Shown: piece after piece, positions 26,830-36,073 of the stretch
Numbering within the stretch: position 1 is the stretch's first letter
How the letters are laid out: each line of letters opens with the position of its first letter
Source of the DNA: Mesobaculum littorinae
Lineage (GTDB): Bacteria; Pseudomonadota; Alphaproteobacteria; Rhodobacterales; Rhodobacteraceae
Reading direction: 5' to 3'
DNA: 64,000 nucleotides
Assembly: GCF_004011175.1 (NCBI RefSeq)
Contig: NZ_RQXX01000002.1
Span: 248,001 to 312,000 of the forward strand
Translations under genes and position numbers: made by a program
The notes under the pieces: model-generated
The model's database searches: none
What the model saw: only the letters and a program-made list of their open reading frames with translations
What the model was told of the DNA's origin: nothing

Positions 26830-27492
26830 ATGGGCCGGCCAAGACGGACCTTCGCCATCATCGGACTGGGCAATTTCGGCAAGACGGTCGCCGGAGAGCT
26901 GGCCCGCTTCGGAAACTACGTCATCGGGCTGGACCGGGACGAGCGCGCCGTCGAGGCGATGGTCGATCGGCTGGGGCAGGCGATGATCGTCGATGCCCGT
27001 GACGACGCGGCGCTGCGCGAGGCCGGGATCGGCGATTGCGATGCCGCGCTGATCGCGCTGGGCAACGACCTGGAAAGCTCGATCCTGGCGACGATCAACT
27101 GCAAGGTCATCGGCGTGCCGACGATCTGGGCCAAGGCCGTCAGCCGCACCCACCACCGGATCCTGTCGAAGCTGGGCGCCGACCGGGTGATGCATCCCGA
27201 AGAGCTGATCGGCCTGCATATCGCGCAGATGCTGCACAACCCGCTGGTGCGCGACTACGTCAGCCTCGGCAACAGCTACCACGTGGTCAACTTCATCGTG
27301 CCCGAGTCGCTGCGTGGTCAGCCCCTGTCCGAGCTCAAGCTCATGGAGAAGTGGGAGCTGCGCTGCCTCGGCCTGATGCGGGGGCGCGATTTCGTGGGCC
27401 GCGATGGCGATGGCTGCGTTCTGAAGGAGGACGACCTGCTGATCCTTCTGGGGTCGCGCCACCAGCTGCGGGCCTTCGGCGCCTCGCTATGA
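26830..27492 (+). CDS. KtrA/TrkA-type potassium channel gating subunit
   Basis: A 220-residue protein made of one RCK unit. The RCK_N Rossmann domain opens with FAIIGLGNFGKTVAGELARFGNYVIGLDRDE and binds a nucleotide. The RCK_C domain occupies about 135-220 (LRGQPLSELKLMEKWELRCLGLMRGRDF). The single-RCK length fits KtrA rather than the double-length TrkA. It gates the membrane subunit encoded next, with which it overlaps by ATGA (27489-27492). GGGAG lies 8 bases before the ATG. Confidence 0.9.
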   Translation: MGRPRRTFAIIGLGNFGKTVAGELARFGNYVIGLDRDERAVEAMVDRLGQAMIVDARDDAALREAGIGDCDAALIALGNDLESSILATINCKVIGVPTIWAKAVSRTHHRILSKLGADRVMHPEELIGLHIAQMLHNPLVRDYVSLGNSYHVVNFIVPESLRGQPLSELKLMEKWELRCLGLMRGRDFVGRDGDGCVLKEDDLLILLGSRHQLRAFGASL

Positions 27493-28850
27493 GCCTGCCG
27501 CTGCTGCGCGGCCGGCTGCGGCCACGGACATGGACGCACCTGCTGAACCTGCCGCCGCCGGCGCTTCTGGCGCTGCTCTACGCGGGGCTGATCGTCACCG
27601 GCGCCGTCGCCCTGATGCTTCCGCTGTGCAACACCGGCACTATCGGCTTTTTCGACGCGATCTTCACCTCGACCTCGGCGGTCACGGTGACGGGGCTCGT
27701 GGTTTTCGACATCGGGACCGAGCTGACGCCTCTGGGGCAGGGGGTGATCGCGCTGCTCATCCAGATGGGCGGGCTGGGGCTGATGACCTTCGCCGTACTG
27801 ATCCTGATGGCGCTGGGCCTGCCCGTCGGCATGCCGCAGCGGGTGATCCTGCGCGAGGATCTGGAGCAGACGTCGCTGACCGACCTGACCGTGCTGGTGC
27901 GGCTGATCCTCAAGGCCGCGCTGATCTGCGAAGGCGGCGGCGCGATCGTGATGGCCATGCTCTTCGTGCCCGAACTGGGCTGGGCCGAGGGGCTGTGGGC
28001 GGCGGTCTTCCACACCATCTCTGCCTTCAACAACGCGGGGTTCGCGCTGTGGCCCGACAGCCTGAGCCGGTGGGTCGGCCACCCGGTGGTCGTCTTCGCG
28101 GTGCCGGCGATGTTCGTCATCGGCGGGCTGGGTTTCGTCGTGCTGGCCGATCTCTTCGAGGCGCGGACGTGGCGCCGCCTGACGCTGCACACCAAGCTGA
28201 CGCTGGTGGGCACGGTGGCATTGGGGCTGCTGGGGATCGTGGGGTTCGGCCTGCTTGAATGGCGCAACCCGGCGACGCTGGGCGGGCTCGAAGGAGTCTG
28301 GCCGCGGGTGGGCGGCGCGATCTTCCAGGGGCTGACGCCGCGGACGGCGGGGTTCAACACGGTCGATATCTCGGGCATCCACGATTCGACGGCGCTGATG
28401 ATGATCTCGCTGATGCTTGTCGGCGGCGGCGCGGCCTCGACCGCTGGCGGCATCAAGGTGACGAGCGCGATCGTCCTGTTGCTGGCCACCATTGCCTTTT
28501 TCCGCCGCCGCCAGACGCTGCATGCCTTCGGGCGTTCCCTGGGCGTCGAGGAGGTGATGAAGTGCATGGCGCTGACCACCGTGTCGATGCTGGTGGTGAT
28601 GATGGGGATCTTCCTCGTCTCGCTCAGCCATGACGGCAATTTCCTGGACTACGTATTCGAGGTCGCGTCGGCCTTCGGGACCACCGGCCTGTCGCGCGGG
28701 GCCACGGGGGATCTGGATGCGCTGGGGCGTCTGACGATCATGGGGATCATGTTCCTTGGACGGGTGGGGCCGCTGACGCTGGGCTTTTTCCTGGCCACCC
28801 AGCATCGCCCCCGCATCGGCTACCCCTCCGGCAAGGTTTATTTGGGGTGA
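27489..28850 (+). CDS. KtrB/TrkH-type potassium uptake membrane subunit
   Basis: A 453-residue membrane protein with four repeated pore units. Selectivity-filter-like segments are TSTSAVTVTGLVVFDIG, FHTISAFNNAGFALWPDS, GLTPRTAGFNTVDISGIHDS and SAFGTTGLSRGATGDL. It should carry K+ into the cell, gated by the coupled RCK subunit. Its length fits KtrB. A strong hairpin just after the stop ends the unit. Confidence 0.92.
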   Translation: MSLPLLRGRLRPRTWTHLLNLPPPALLALLYAGLIVTGAVALMLPLCNTGTIGFFDAIFTSTSAVTVTGLVVFDIGTELTPLGQGVIALLIQMGGLGLMTFAVLILMALGLPVGMPQRVILREDLEQTSLTDLTVLVRLILKAALICEGGGAIVMAMLFVPELGWAEGLWAAVFHTISAFNNAGFALWPDSLSRWVGHPVVVFAVPAMFVIGGLGFVVLADLFEARTWRRLTLHTKLTLVGTVALGLLGIVGFGLLEWRNPATLGGLEGVWPRVGGAIFQGLTPRTAGFNTVDISGIHDSTALMMISLMLVGGGAASTAGGIKVTSAIVLLLATIAFFRRRQTLHAFGRSLGVEEVMKCMALTTVSMLVVMMGIFLVSLSHDGNFLDYVFEVASAFGTTGLSRGATGDLDALGRLTIMGIMFLGRVGPLTLGFFLATQHRPRIGYPSGKVYLG

Positions 28851-28860
28851 GGCGCGCCCG

Positions 28861-28885
28861 GAAAACCGTCCGGTGGACGGTTTTC
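28861..28885. terminator. Intrinsic terminator after the potassium uptake genes
   Basis: A perfect 11-bp stem GAAAACCGTCC / GGACGGTTTTC with a 3-base loop lies 10 bases after the KtrB stop. The 3' arm ends in TTTTC, and the symmetric A-rich 5' arm would let it act in both directions. Confidence 0.8.
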
Positions 28886-29143
28886 AGCGCCGAACGGGCG
28901 AAGCCCCGGGCCGAAGGCAGATGCGCGCACTTTACGGGGGCGAGGGTGTCGCAGGGTGGTGCCTCCGGGCGTTGCGGAAGCCAAGGGCTGCGTGTCGCGG
29001 CACGTCGCGCACCGGGCGCAGGTGGTGGCGCGGCCCGTCTCTAGCTGGCAGAGCCACCGCCGTGGGGTCGGCCTCGGCCCGCCGGTTGCGGAGGGGCCGC
29101 CCCCCGCCTTGCCCAGCCGGGGGGGCGGGCGTATAGGGGGCGC
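28886..29143. other. Unassigned intergenic stretch upstream of the ileS leader
   Basis: About 260 GC-rich bases between the terminator and the short leader ORF. It must contain the ileS promoter. Open frames on both strands are short and Arg/Gly-rich with no recognisable domain. No RNA gene was recognised. Confidence 0.45.
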
Positions 29144-29209
29144 ATGGCTCTGACGTTGCTCATCACGACCGGACCCGGGGCGCGAATTACGCGCCCGGCA
29201 CGCGCCTGA
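29144..29209 (+). CDS. Possible 21-codon leader peptide upstream of ileS
   Basis: An ATG preceded by AGGGGG opens a 21-codon frame that starts MALTLLITTGPGAR, continues with an ITRP segment and ends in TGA. It contains two Ile, four Thr and three Leu codons. Its 3' half overlaps a hairpin (7-bp stem GGGCGCG/CGCGCCC at 29178-29196), and a second hairpin follows before ileS. The layout recalls amino-acid leader peptides such as thrL, but there is no run of regulatory codons, so this is speculative. Confidence 0.3.
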   Translation: MALTLLITTGPGARITRPARA

Positions 29210-29210
29210 C

Positions 29211-29249
29211 GGCGCGGCGCCGGGACCAAGGCGCCTGCACCGCCGCGCC
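29211..29249 (+). promoter_or_regulatory. Hairpin in the ileS leader
   Basis: GGCGCGGCG (29211-29219) pairs perfectly with CGCCGCGCC (29241-29249) around a 21-base loop that itself can fold (GCGCC / GGCGC). It starts just after the short leader ORF and ends 42 bases before the ileS ATG. It has no T run after it. Confidence 0.45.
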
Positions 29250-29291
29250 GCCCCCATTTCCCTGACCAAAGACCGCCCGAGGACCGCCCCC

Positions 29292-32261
29292 ATGTGCGCC
29301 GACACGCCTGACGACATGCCCGACACCACCCCCGCCACCGATGCAGCCCTGCCCGACTACAAGGACACGCTGAACCTGCCGCAGACGGGGTTTCCGATGC
29401 GCGCGGGCCTGCCCAAGCGCGAACCCGGCTGGCTGGAGCGGTGGGAGAGGATCGGCGTCTACGACCGCCTGCGCGACAGCGCCGCCGGCCGGACGCCCTT
29501 CACGCTGCATGACGGCCCCCCCTACGCCAACGGGCACCTGCATATCGGCCACGCGCTGAACAAGACGATCAAGGACATGATCGTGCGCAGCCACCAGATG
29601 ATGGGGCATGACGCGCGCTACATCCCCGGCTGGGATTGCCACGGCCTGCCCATCGAGTGGAAGATCGAGGAGCAGTACCGCCAGAAGGGCCGCGACAAGG
29701 ACGAGGTTCCGGTTCTGGAGTTCCGTCAGGAATGCCGCGACTTCGCCGCCGGCTGGGTCGATGTGCAGCGCGAAGAGTTCAAGCGGCTGGGCGTCACCGG
29801 CAACTGGGCTGCGCCCTACCTGACGATGGATTTCCACGCCGAGCGGGTGATCGCCGAGGAATTCATGAAGTTCCTGATGAACGGCACGCTCTACCAGGGC
29901 TCGAAACCCGTGATGTGGTCGCCGGTGGAGAAGACCGCGCTGGCCGAGGCCGAGGTCGAATATCACGACAAGGAAAGCCCGACGATCTGGGTGAAGTTCA
30001 AGGTGGCCGAGGCCGGGGAGACCGACCTTGGCGGCGCCTACGTGGTGATCTGGACCACGACGCCCTGGACCATCCCGTCGAACAAGGCCGTGGTCTACGG
30101 CGAGGGGATCTCCTACGGCCTTTACGAGGTGACTGGCCGGCCCGAGGAATGCTGGCTGTCGATCGGCGACCGCTACCTGCTGGCCGATGACCTCGCCGCC
30201 GACGTGATGGGCAGGGCCCGGCTCGACCCCGACATGTACCGGCGCCTGCGCGACGTGACGGCGGACGAGCTGGCGCAGCTGAGCCTCACCCACCCGCTGG
30301 CCGGGGCCGAGGGGGCGGGCGGCGAATGGGATGATCCGCGCGATTTCCGCGCCGCCGAGTTCGTCACGGATACCGAAGGGACGGGCTTCGTTCACTGCGC
30401 TCCGTCGCACGGGATGGAGGAATACGACCTCTATCGCGGGCTTGGGATGCTGGACCAGGTCATCACCTACAACGTGATGGACGACGGCTCATTCCGCGAG
30501 GACCTGCCGTTCTTCGGCGGCAAGCGCATCCTGGCCGCCAAGGCCAAGAAGGGCGACTGGGAAGGCGACGCCAACAAGGCCGTCATCGCCAAGCTGACCG
30601 AGGTCGGCGGGCTGCTGGCGCGTGGACGGATCAAGCACTCCTACCCCCATTCGTGGCGGTCCAAGGCGCCGGTGATCTACCGCAACACGCCGCAATGGTT
30701 CGCCGCCATCGACCGCAAGGTCGGCGACGGGCAGGACCGGAACGGCGAAACCATCCGCGACCGTGCGCTGACATGCATCGACCAGGTGAAGTGGACGCCG
30801 AAATCGGGCCGCAACCGCCTGCATTCGATGATCGAGGCGCGCCCCGACTGGGTGCTGTCGCGCCAGCGCGCCTGGGGCGTGCCGCTGACCTGCTTCGTCA
30901 AGGCGGGCGCGCTGCCGACCGACCCCGAGTTCCTGCTGCGCGACCCGGGCGTCAACGCCCGCATCGCCGAGGCGTTCGAAACCGAGGGGTCGAACGCGTG
31001 GTACAAGGATGGCGCCAAGGAGCGTTTCCTGGGCGGCGATCACGACCCTGCCGCCTATGATCAGGTGTTCGACATCCTCGACGTCTGGTTCGACAGCGGG
31101 TCGACCCATGCCTTCGTCCTGCGCGACCGCGAGGACGGGACCGAGGACGGCATCGCCGATGTCTACATGGAGGGGACCGACCAGCACCGCGGCTGGTTCC
31201 ATTCCTCGCTGCTGCAATCGGTGGGCACCACCGGCCGCGCGCCCTATCGCAACGTGGTGACGCATGGCTTCACGCTGGACGAGAAGGGCATGAAGATGTC
31301 CAAGTCGCTCGGCAACACCATCGTCCCCGAAGAGGTGACGAAGCAATACGGCGCCGACATTCTGCGGCTCTGGGTGGCGCAGGCCGACTATACCGGCGAC
31401 CAGCGCATCGGGCCCGAGATCCTCAAGGGTACCGCGGACAGCTATCGCCGCCTGCGCAACACCCTGCGGTTCCTGCTGGGCTCGGTCGGTGGCTTTGATG
31501 CCGCGAAGGCGGTCGATCCCGACGACATGCCGGACCTCGAGCGGCTGATGCTGCATCGCCTGTCCGAGCTGGACCAGGTGGTGCGCGAAGGCTATGCGGC
31601 GTTCGATTTCCAGAAGGTGTTCCAGGAAGTCTTCCACTTCGCCACCATCGACCTGTCGGCCTTCTACTTCGACATCCGCAAGGACGCGCTATACTGCGAC
31701 CCCGAGGACAGCCCGGTGCGGCTGGCCGCGCTGACCGTGCTGGATGCGCTGTTCCACCGGCTGACGACCTGGCTGGCGCCGATCCTCGTCTTCACGATGG
31801 AGGAGGTCTGGCTGGAGCGGTTCCCGGGCGAGGAGAGCTCGATCCACCTGCAGGACATGCCCGAGACGCCCGAGGGGTGGCGCGACGACGCGCTGGCCGC
31901 CCGGATGCAGAAGGTGCGGGCGGTGCGCCGCGTGGTGACAGGTGCGCTGGAGCAGGCCCGCCGCGACAAGGTGATCGGCGCCTCGCTCGAGGCCGCGCCG
32001 GTGGTGCACCTTTCGGCCGAGCTGGCCGAGGCGATCCCGGATGCCGAGAGCTTTGCGACGCTCTGCATCACCTCGGACATCCGGCTGACCGGCGATCCTG
32101 CCCCGGCCGAGGCGTTCCGCCTGCCCGAGGTGCCGGACGTCGGCGTGGTCTTCGAACGCGCCGAGGGTCAGAAATGCCAGCGGTGCTGGAAGATCCTCCC
32201 GGACGTGGGCCGCCACGCCCATCCGGGGGTCTGCGAGCGCTGCGACGAGGCGCTGGGCTGA
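29292..32261 (+). CDS. ileS: Isoleucyl-tRNA synthetase
   Basis: A 989-residue class I synthetase that charges tRNA-Ile and edits misactivated valine. PYANGHLHIGHALNK carries the HIGH motif (84-87). WTTTPWTIPSNKA marks the editing domain, and KMSKS lies at 668-672. The C-terminal CQRCWKILPDVG and CERCD elements form the zinc-binding finger found in the bacterial form. GAGGA lies 8 bases before the ATG. The gene has a long structured leader and stands alone. Confidence 0.97.
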   Translation: MCADTPDDMPDTTPATDAALPDYKDTLNLPQTGFPMRAGLPKREPGWLERWERIGVYDRLRDSAAGRTPFTLHDGPPYANGHLHIGHALNKTIKDMIVRSHQMMGHDARYIPGWDCHGLPIEWKIEEQYRQKGRDKDEVPVLEFRQECRDFAAGWVDVQREEFKRLGVTGNWAAPYLTMDFHAERVIAEEFMKFLMNGTLYQGSKPVMWSPVEKTALAEAEVEYHDKESPTIWVKFKVAEAGETDLGGAYVVIWTTTPWTIPSNKAVVYGEGISYGLYEVTGRPEECWLSIGDRYLLADDLAADVMGRARLDPDMYRRLRDVTADELAQLSLTHPLAGAEGAGGEWDDPRDFRAAEFVTDTEGTGFVHCAPSHGMEEYDLYRGLGMLDQVITYNVMDDGSFREDLPFFGGKRILAAKAKKGDWEGDANKAVIAKLTEVGGLLARGRIKHSYPHSWRSKAPVIYRNTPQWFAAIDRKVGDGQDRNGETIRDRALTCIDQVKWTPKSGRNRLHSMIEARPDWVLSRQRAWGVPLTCFVKAGALPTDPEFLLRDPGVNARIAEAFETEGSNAWYKDGAKERFLGGDHDPAAYDQVFDILDVWFDSGSTHAFVLRDREDGTEDGIADVYMEGTDQHRGWFHSSLLQSVGTTGRAPYRNVVTHGFTLDEKGMKMSKSLGNTIVPEEVTKQYGADILRLWVAQADYTGDQRIGPEILKGTADSYRRLRNTLRFLLGSVGGFDAAKAVDPDDMPDLERLMLHRLSELDQVVREGYAAFDFQKVFQEVFHFATIDLSAFYFDIRKDALYCDPEDSPVRLAALTVLDALFHRLTTWLAPILVFTMEEVWLERFPGEESSIHLQDMPETPEGWRDDALAARMQKVRAVRRVVTGALEQARRDKVIGASLEAAPVVHLSAELAEAIPDAESFATLCITSDIRLTGDPAPAEAFRLPEVPDVGVVFERAEGQKCQRCWKILPDVGRHAHPGVCERCDEALG

Positions 32262-32270
32262 GGCCCGGCG

Positions 32271-32294
32271 CGGTCCGGGCCTCGGCCCGGACCG
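32271..32294 (+). terminator. Hairpin after ileS
   Basis: A perfect 10-bp stem CGGTCCGGGC / GCCCGGACCG with a CTCG loop starts 10 bases after the ileS stop. No T run follows, so it may be an RNA 3'-end stabiliser or a weak terminator. Confidence 0.5.
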
Positions 32295-32394
32295 GCATTG
32301 AGGAATGATCGGGTGGGAGCGCCGGTCGCACGGGGGACGTGCGGCCGGCGCTTTTCTGTCAGGGCCAGGCGGTGCCGCCCGTGGCGGGGCAGGA

Positions 32395-32427
32395 GCCTCC
32401 GGCGGGAGTATTTTGGAAGAGAAGAAA
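32395..32427 (+). repeat. Dispersed 3'-end element, copy D
   Basis: GCCTCCGGCGGGAG, TATTTTG, then GAAGAGAAGAAA, oriented with ileS and 134 bases beyond its stop. Confidence 0.85.
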
Positions 32428-32513
32428 CCGAGGCGCGCGCAGAGGGATGCGACCTTGGGCACGGGCACGGGACGGGGAATCGTTGCCGCGTTGGGCCCCC
32501 GTGTCGCGCGGCG

Positions 32514-33209
32514 TCAGGCGCGCCGGGGCGGCAGGATCTGCTGCAGCGGGCCCGCGACCAGAAGGTAGATCGAGCTGAGCGTCAGGAGCGTGTGCACCAG
32601 GGGCTGCGTTTCGAAGTCGTGCCAGGCCGACCAGCCGGCCAGAAGCGTCCAGAGCAGCGCCACGGGCAGCGACAGCGTGCGCCAGCGCTTGGTGCGGACC
32701 GGGTGGATGAACTTCAACGGGGCGAACATGGCGGCTGCCAGCACGATCACCAGCGCGAGGATCACCCAGAAGTTGGGGGCGAGCGCGAACATCACTACGA
32801 CCATCATGTTCCAGCAGCCGGGAAAGCCCAGGAACGAGTTGTCCCTGGTCTTCATCCGCGTGTCGGCGAAGTAGACGACGCTGGCGAAGGTGATGACGAT
32901 GATCGCGATCCAGCCCGTCCAGCCCGGCAGCAGGTCGGATTCGAAGAGCGCGAAGGCCGGAATGAAGACGTAGGTCAGGTAGTCGATGATCAGGTCCATC
33001 AACACCCCGTCGTATCGCGGCGCGTTGGCCTTGGTGTCGTAGCGGCGCGCCAGAGGGCCGTCGATGCCGTCGACCGCGAAGGCCACCACCAGCCATAGGA
33101 ACATCACGCCCCAGTCGCGGTCGGCGGCCGCGAGCATCGCGAGCATCGCGAAGACGGCACCGGTGGCGGTGAGGAGATGGACGAGGGTGGCTTGTCGGGC
33201 AGGCGTCAT
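32514..33209 (-). CDS. pcs: Phosphatidylcholine synthase
   Basis: A 231-residue membrane enzyme that makes phosphatidylcholine from CDP-diacylglycerol and choline. The CDP-alcohol phosphotransferase motif is visible as DGIDGPLARRYDTK, then APRYDGVLMDLIID (the DGxxAR...G...D...D pattern). About eight hydrophobic helices follow. The length and the TYVFIPAFAL phrase after the motif match Pcs rather than PgsA or PssA. The start at 33209 is the last ATG before the conserved part; an upstream in-frame ATG would add a basic stretch with no homology that I recognise. Confidence 0.88.
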   Translation of the reverse strand: MTPARQATLVHLLTATGAVFAMLAMLAAADRDWGVMFLWLVVAFAVDGIDGPLARRYDTKANAPRYDGVLMDLIIDYLTYVFIPAFALFESDLLPGWTGWIAIIVITFASVVYFADTRMKTRDNSFLGFPGCWNMMVVVMFALAPNFWVILALVIVLAAAMFAPLKFIHPVRTKRWRTLSLPVALLWTLLAGWSAWHDFETQPLVHTLLTLSSIYLLVAGPLQQILPPRRA

Positions 33210-33390
33210 CGTTCCGTCATGACGCAAACCGGCCTGCGGCGCAAACATGTTCGCAGCTCGGCGGGCGGCCCGGCGTCGCTGCGTGGCCAATGCGCTGCGG
33301 GTTCGGCCGGGGCAGGCGGGCGCCGAGGCTCGGGCGGCGGCGCGGGGAGCGCGCCGCCGGGGCGCGGGGGTCGGTGGAGGGGACGGTGCC

Positions 33391-34305
33391 TCAGCGCCGG
33401 GGATGTGCGCTGTGGTAGACCTCCATCAGGCGCGCGGTGTCGACCGCGGTATAGCCCTGCGTGGTGGAAAGCGAGGCATGGCCCAGAAGCTCCTGGATCG
33501 CGCGCAGGTCGCCGCCGGCGCCCAGAAGGTGGGTGGCGAAGCTGTGCCGCATCGCGTGGGGGGTCACGGTGGCGGGCAGGCCCAGCTGCATCCGCGCATT
33601 CTCCATCACCCGCTGCACGAGGCGCGGCGACAGGGCGCCGCCGCGGACCCCGCGGAACAGCGGCGCCCCGGGCGTCAGCTCGTGCGGGCAGAGCTTGGCA
33701 TAGGCGGCGACGGCGTCGCGCGCGGCGGGAAGCACGGGCACCACCCGTTCGCGCCCGCCCTTGCCCCGGATGCGCAGGGTATCGGGAAGCGGGTTGTCGC
33801 GGCCCCTGAGCGACAGCGCCTCGGAAATCCGCAGCCCGCAGCCGTAGAGCACGGTGACGACGGCCACGTCCCGCGCCGCGGCCCAGCCCTGCGGCGCCTG
33901 CATCTCGACCGTGTCGATCATCGCCCGGGCGGCGTCTTCGTCCAGCGGGCGTGGCAGCTTGCGCTGGAACTTGGGTGCCCGGGCCGACAGGATGGCGGTG
34001 ACGTCGTGCCCCTCGCGTTCGGCGATCCAGCGGGCGAAGCCCTTGACCGCCGACAGCGCCCGGGCGAGCGAGCGCGCCTGCAGCCCGCGGCCGCGTTCAT
34101 GCGCCATCCACGCCCGCATCTCGGGCAGGGTGGTGTCGGCCACGGGACCGAGGCCCGAGGCCCCGCCGCGGTGGGTCTGCAGGAACTCCAGCCAGCCCAG
34201 AACATCGGCGCGGTAGGCCTCGACCGTGGCGGGGGCGGCGCCGTCCAGCGCCGCCAGCCCTTCGAGCCAGCGCGCCACGGCGTCGCGCAGCGCGGGCGAG
34301 ATCAC
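33391..34305 (-). CDS. xerC: Tyrosine recombinase XerC
   Basis: A 304-residue site-specific recombinase that resolves chromosome dimers at dif. A SAM-like N-terminal DNA-binding domain (about 1-95) precedes the catalytic domain. Catalytic residues are visible in GCGLRISEAL (Arg), HAMRHSFATHLL (HxxR), LLGHASLSTTQGYT (His and nucleophile Tyr). It starts at GTG, overlapping the DUF484 stop as GTGA (34302-34305). The gene pair DUF484-xerC is conserved in proteobacteria. Confidence 0.93.
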   Translation of the reverse strand: MISPALRDAVARWLEGLAALDGAAPATVEAYRADVLGWLEFLQTHRGGASGLGPVADTTLPEMRAWMAHERGRGLQARSLARALSAVKGFARWIAEREGHDVTAILSARAPKFQRKLPRPLDEDAARAMIDTVEMQAPQGWAAARDVAVVTVLYGCGLRISEALSLRGRDNPLPDTLRIRGKGGRERVVPVLPAARDAVAAYAKLCPHELTPGAPLFRGVRGGALSPRLVQRVMENARMQLGLPATVTPHAMRHSFATHLLGAGGDLRAIQELLGHASLSTTQGYTAVDTARLMEVYHSAHPRR

Positions 34306-35009
34306 GCCAGCCAGTTCCTCAGGCACCGCTCGAACACGCCGCAGAAAAAGCCGAGCAGCTCGGTCCCCTGCGCCGGCGAGAACTGGTTGGGATCCTCGGC
34401 GCCAAGCGCCAGCATTCCCGGCATACGGCCACGCCCGAGGTCGAGCTTCAGGCAGGCCTCGGACCGCAGCCACGCGGCGCGGTCGCCGTGCACCGACGCG
34501 TCCAGCCGGTCGGACTGGCGCAGCGTCACCTGCCGGTCGGGACCGTCGCGCCCCGGCGCGAGGTAGGAGGCGACGAAGCCCGGAGGCGCCAGCGACAGCA
34601 CGTCGTCCAGCTTGCGCGCGGTCTCGTCCTCTTCGGAGTCCTGCGTTTCGAGAACCAGGCGCACGGAATCCACACGCAGCGTTTCGGCGACGTTGCGACC
34701 GAGATTCTGCACGAAGCTTTCGAAGGTCGACGGCTCCATCATCGTCAGGATCGCCCGGTGCACCTGATTGGTCGAGGCGAGGTTCTCGTAGGCCGCCGCG
34801 ATGACGGAGCGGTGGGTGTCCTCGAGCCGGTCGAGCCGGGCTTCCAGCCGCTCCATCGCGATGCCGCGCAGGTCCACGACATTGCTGCCGAGCGCACGCT
34901 CATTTGCGGCGACGAGCGCGCGCATCAGGTCTATGTCTTCGAGAATCACGTCTGGTTCAGAGATGATGCGCTTGCGCAGATCATCCTCGATCAAGGCGGT
35001 ATTGCCCAT
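34302..35009 (-). CDS. DUF484 family protein
   Basis: A 235-residue cytoplasmic protein. The N-terminus predicts a helix-rich, coiled-coil-like segment (about 35-75, ERLEARLDRLEDTHRSVIAAA). The C-terminus is the GAF-like DUF484 domain ending LGAEDPNQFSPAQGTELLGFF. The family's function is unknown; it commonly precedes xerC and is translationally coupled to it here. AAGGGG lies upstream of the ATG. Confidence 0.9.
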   Translation of the reverse strand: MGNTALIEDDLRKRIISEPDVILEDIDLMRALVAANERALGSNVVDLRGIAMERLEARLDRLEDTHRSVIAAAYENLASTNQVHRAILTMMEPSTFESFVQNLGRNVAETLRVDSVRLVLETQDSEEDETARKLDDVLSLAPPGFVASYLAPGRDGPDRQVTLRQSDRLDASVHGDRAAWLRSEACLKLDLGRGRMPGMLALGAEDPNQFSPAQGTELLGFFCGVFERCLRNWLA

Positions 35010-35173
35010 TCCGGCCCCTTGTTTTTATGTATCGTTTGCTCGATGGGCGCCACTATACCCCGAGCCCGCGCGCTTTGCGCAGCCCTTTTTCGCAGCTTAT
35101 TTCCAAGCGTTGCATTCCGTCCCGCGGACCCTGCGACCGGCTGGGGTGACGGAGGAGGCGCCCCCCGCAACGC

Positions 35174-35209
35174 AAAGGACCGGCCGCGGGCGATGCCGGG
35201 GCCGGTCCT
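35174..35209 (-). terminator. Intrinsic terminator of the transaldolase gene
   Basis: AGGACCGGCC and GGCCGGTCCT form a perfect 10-bp stem around a 14-base loop, 22 bases beyond the transaldolase stop. On the minus strand the stem is followed by TTTGC, a short T run. Confidence 0.6.
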
Positions 35210-35230
35210 GACCGCTGCGGGGCGGGACGA

Positions 35231-35884
35231 TCAGAGGATCTTCTGACCCGTCGATTCCCAGTCCTTCAGGAAGGTCTCGATCCCCTTGTCGGTCAGCGCG
35301 TGGCCGGCCATCGCCTGGATCACTTTCGGCGGGGCGGTGGCGACGTCGGCACCGATCAGGGCGGCGTCCTTCATGTGGTTGGCGGTGCGGATCGAGGCGG
35401 CGAGGATCTGCGTCTCGAAGCCGTAGTTGTCGTAGATGGTGCGGATCTCGCGGATCAGCTCCATCCCGTCGAGGTTCAGGTCGTCCAGCCGGCCGATGAA
35501 GGGCGAGATGAAGGTCGCCCCCGCCTTCGCCGCCAGCAGCGCCTGGTTGGCCGAGAAGCAGAGCGTGACGTTGACCATATAGCCTTCGTCCGACAGCACC
35601 TTGCAGGCGCGCAGGCCGTCCCAGGTCAGCGGCACCTTGACGGCGATGTTGTCGGCGATCTTGCGCAGCTCGCGGCCCTCGGCGATCATGCCCTCGGCAT
35701 CGAGCGCGACGGTTTCGGCGCTGACGGGGCCATCGACGATCGAGCAGATCTCGGCCGTCACTTCCTTGATGTCGCGGCCGGCCTTCATGATCAGCGAGGG
35801 GTTGGTCGTGACCCCGTCCACCATGTTCAGCGCGAGAAGCTCGCGGATCGCGTCCACGTCCGCGGTATCGACGAAGAATTTCAT
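35231..35884 (-). CDS. tal: Transaldolase / fructose-6-phosphate aldolase-like (short type)
   Basis: A 217-residue TIM-barrel aldolase of the short transaldolase subfamily. [16 protein letters not shown] and [11 protein letters not shown] open the barrel; [13 protein letters not shown] contains the Schiff-base lysine; [12 protein letters not shown] is a phosphate-binding loop. In this subfamily most members act as transaldolases of the pentose phosphate pathway, and a few as fructose-6-phosphate aldolases. A strong AGGAGG precedes the ATG. The gene is monocistronic, divergent from priA, with a terminator downstream. Confidence 0.93.
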   Translation of the reverse strand: MKFFVDTADVDAIRELLALNMVDGVTTNPSLIMKAGRDIKEVTAEICSIVDGPVSAETVALDAEGMIAEGRELRKIADNIAVKVPLTWDGLRACKVLSDEGYMVNVTLCFSANQALLAAKAGATFISPFIGRLDDLNLDGMELIREIRTIYDNYGFETQILAASIRTANHMKDAALIGADVATAPPKVIQAMAGHALTDKGIETFLKDWESTGQKIL

Positions 35885-36073
35885 CTTGGCGTCCTCCTGA
35901 CTATATCGGGCACTCCGGCCGCGCGGGGCCGGGCGCGTTAGCGCCGTCATATCGCAGCCCGGCAGGCGGCGAAACCGCTTTGTCGCAAAGCGCGCGGCGT
36001 GGTGGGGCGCCGAGGCCCGCCTGACAGAGCGCATGGACGGCCCCGCATCCGCGTGGCAACTAGGAAAGAGAAG

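Noticed and set aside
27318-28805. 495-codon minus-strand frame antisense to the potassium uptake genes
   Set aside because: Gln/Arg/His-rich shadow; the plus strand has complete RCK and TrkH-family proteins.
28886-29143. tRNA or small RNA gene between the potassium genes and ileS
   Set aside because: No cloverleaf or CCA end could be drawn; the strong hairpin at 28861 is a terminator by position.
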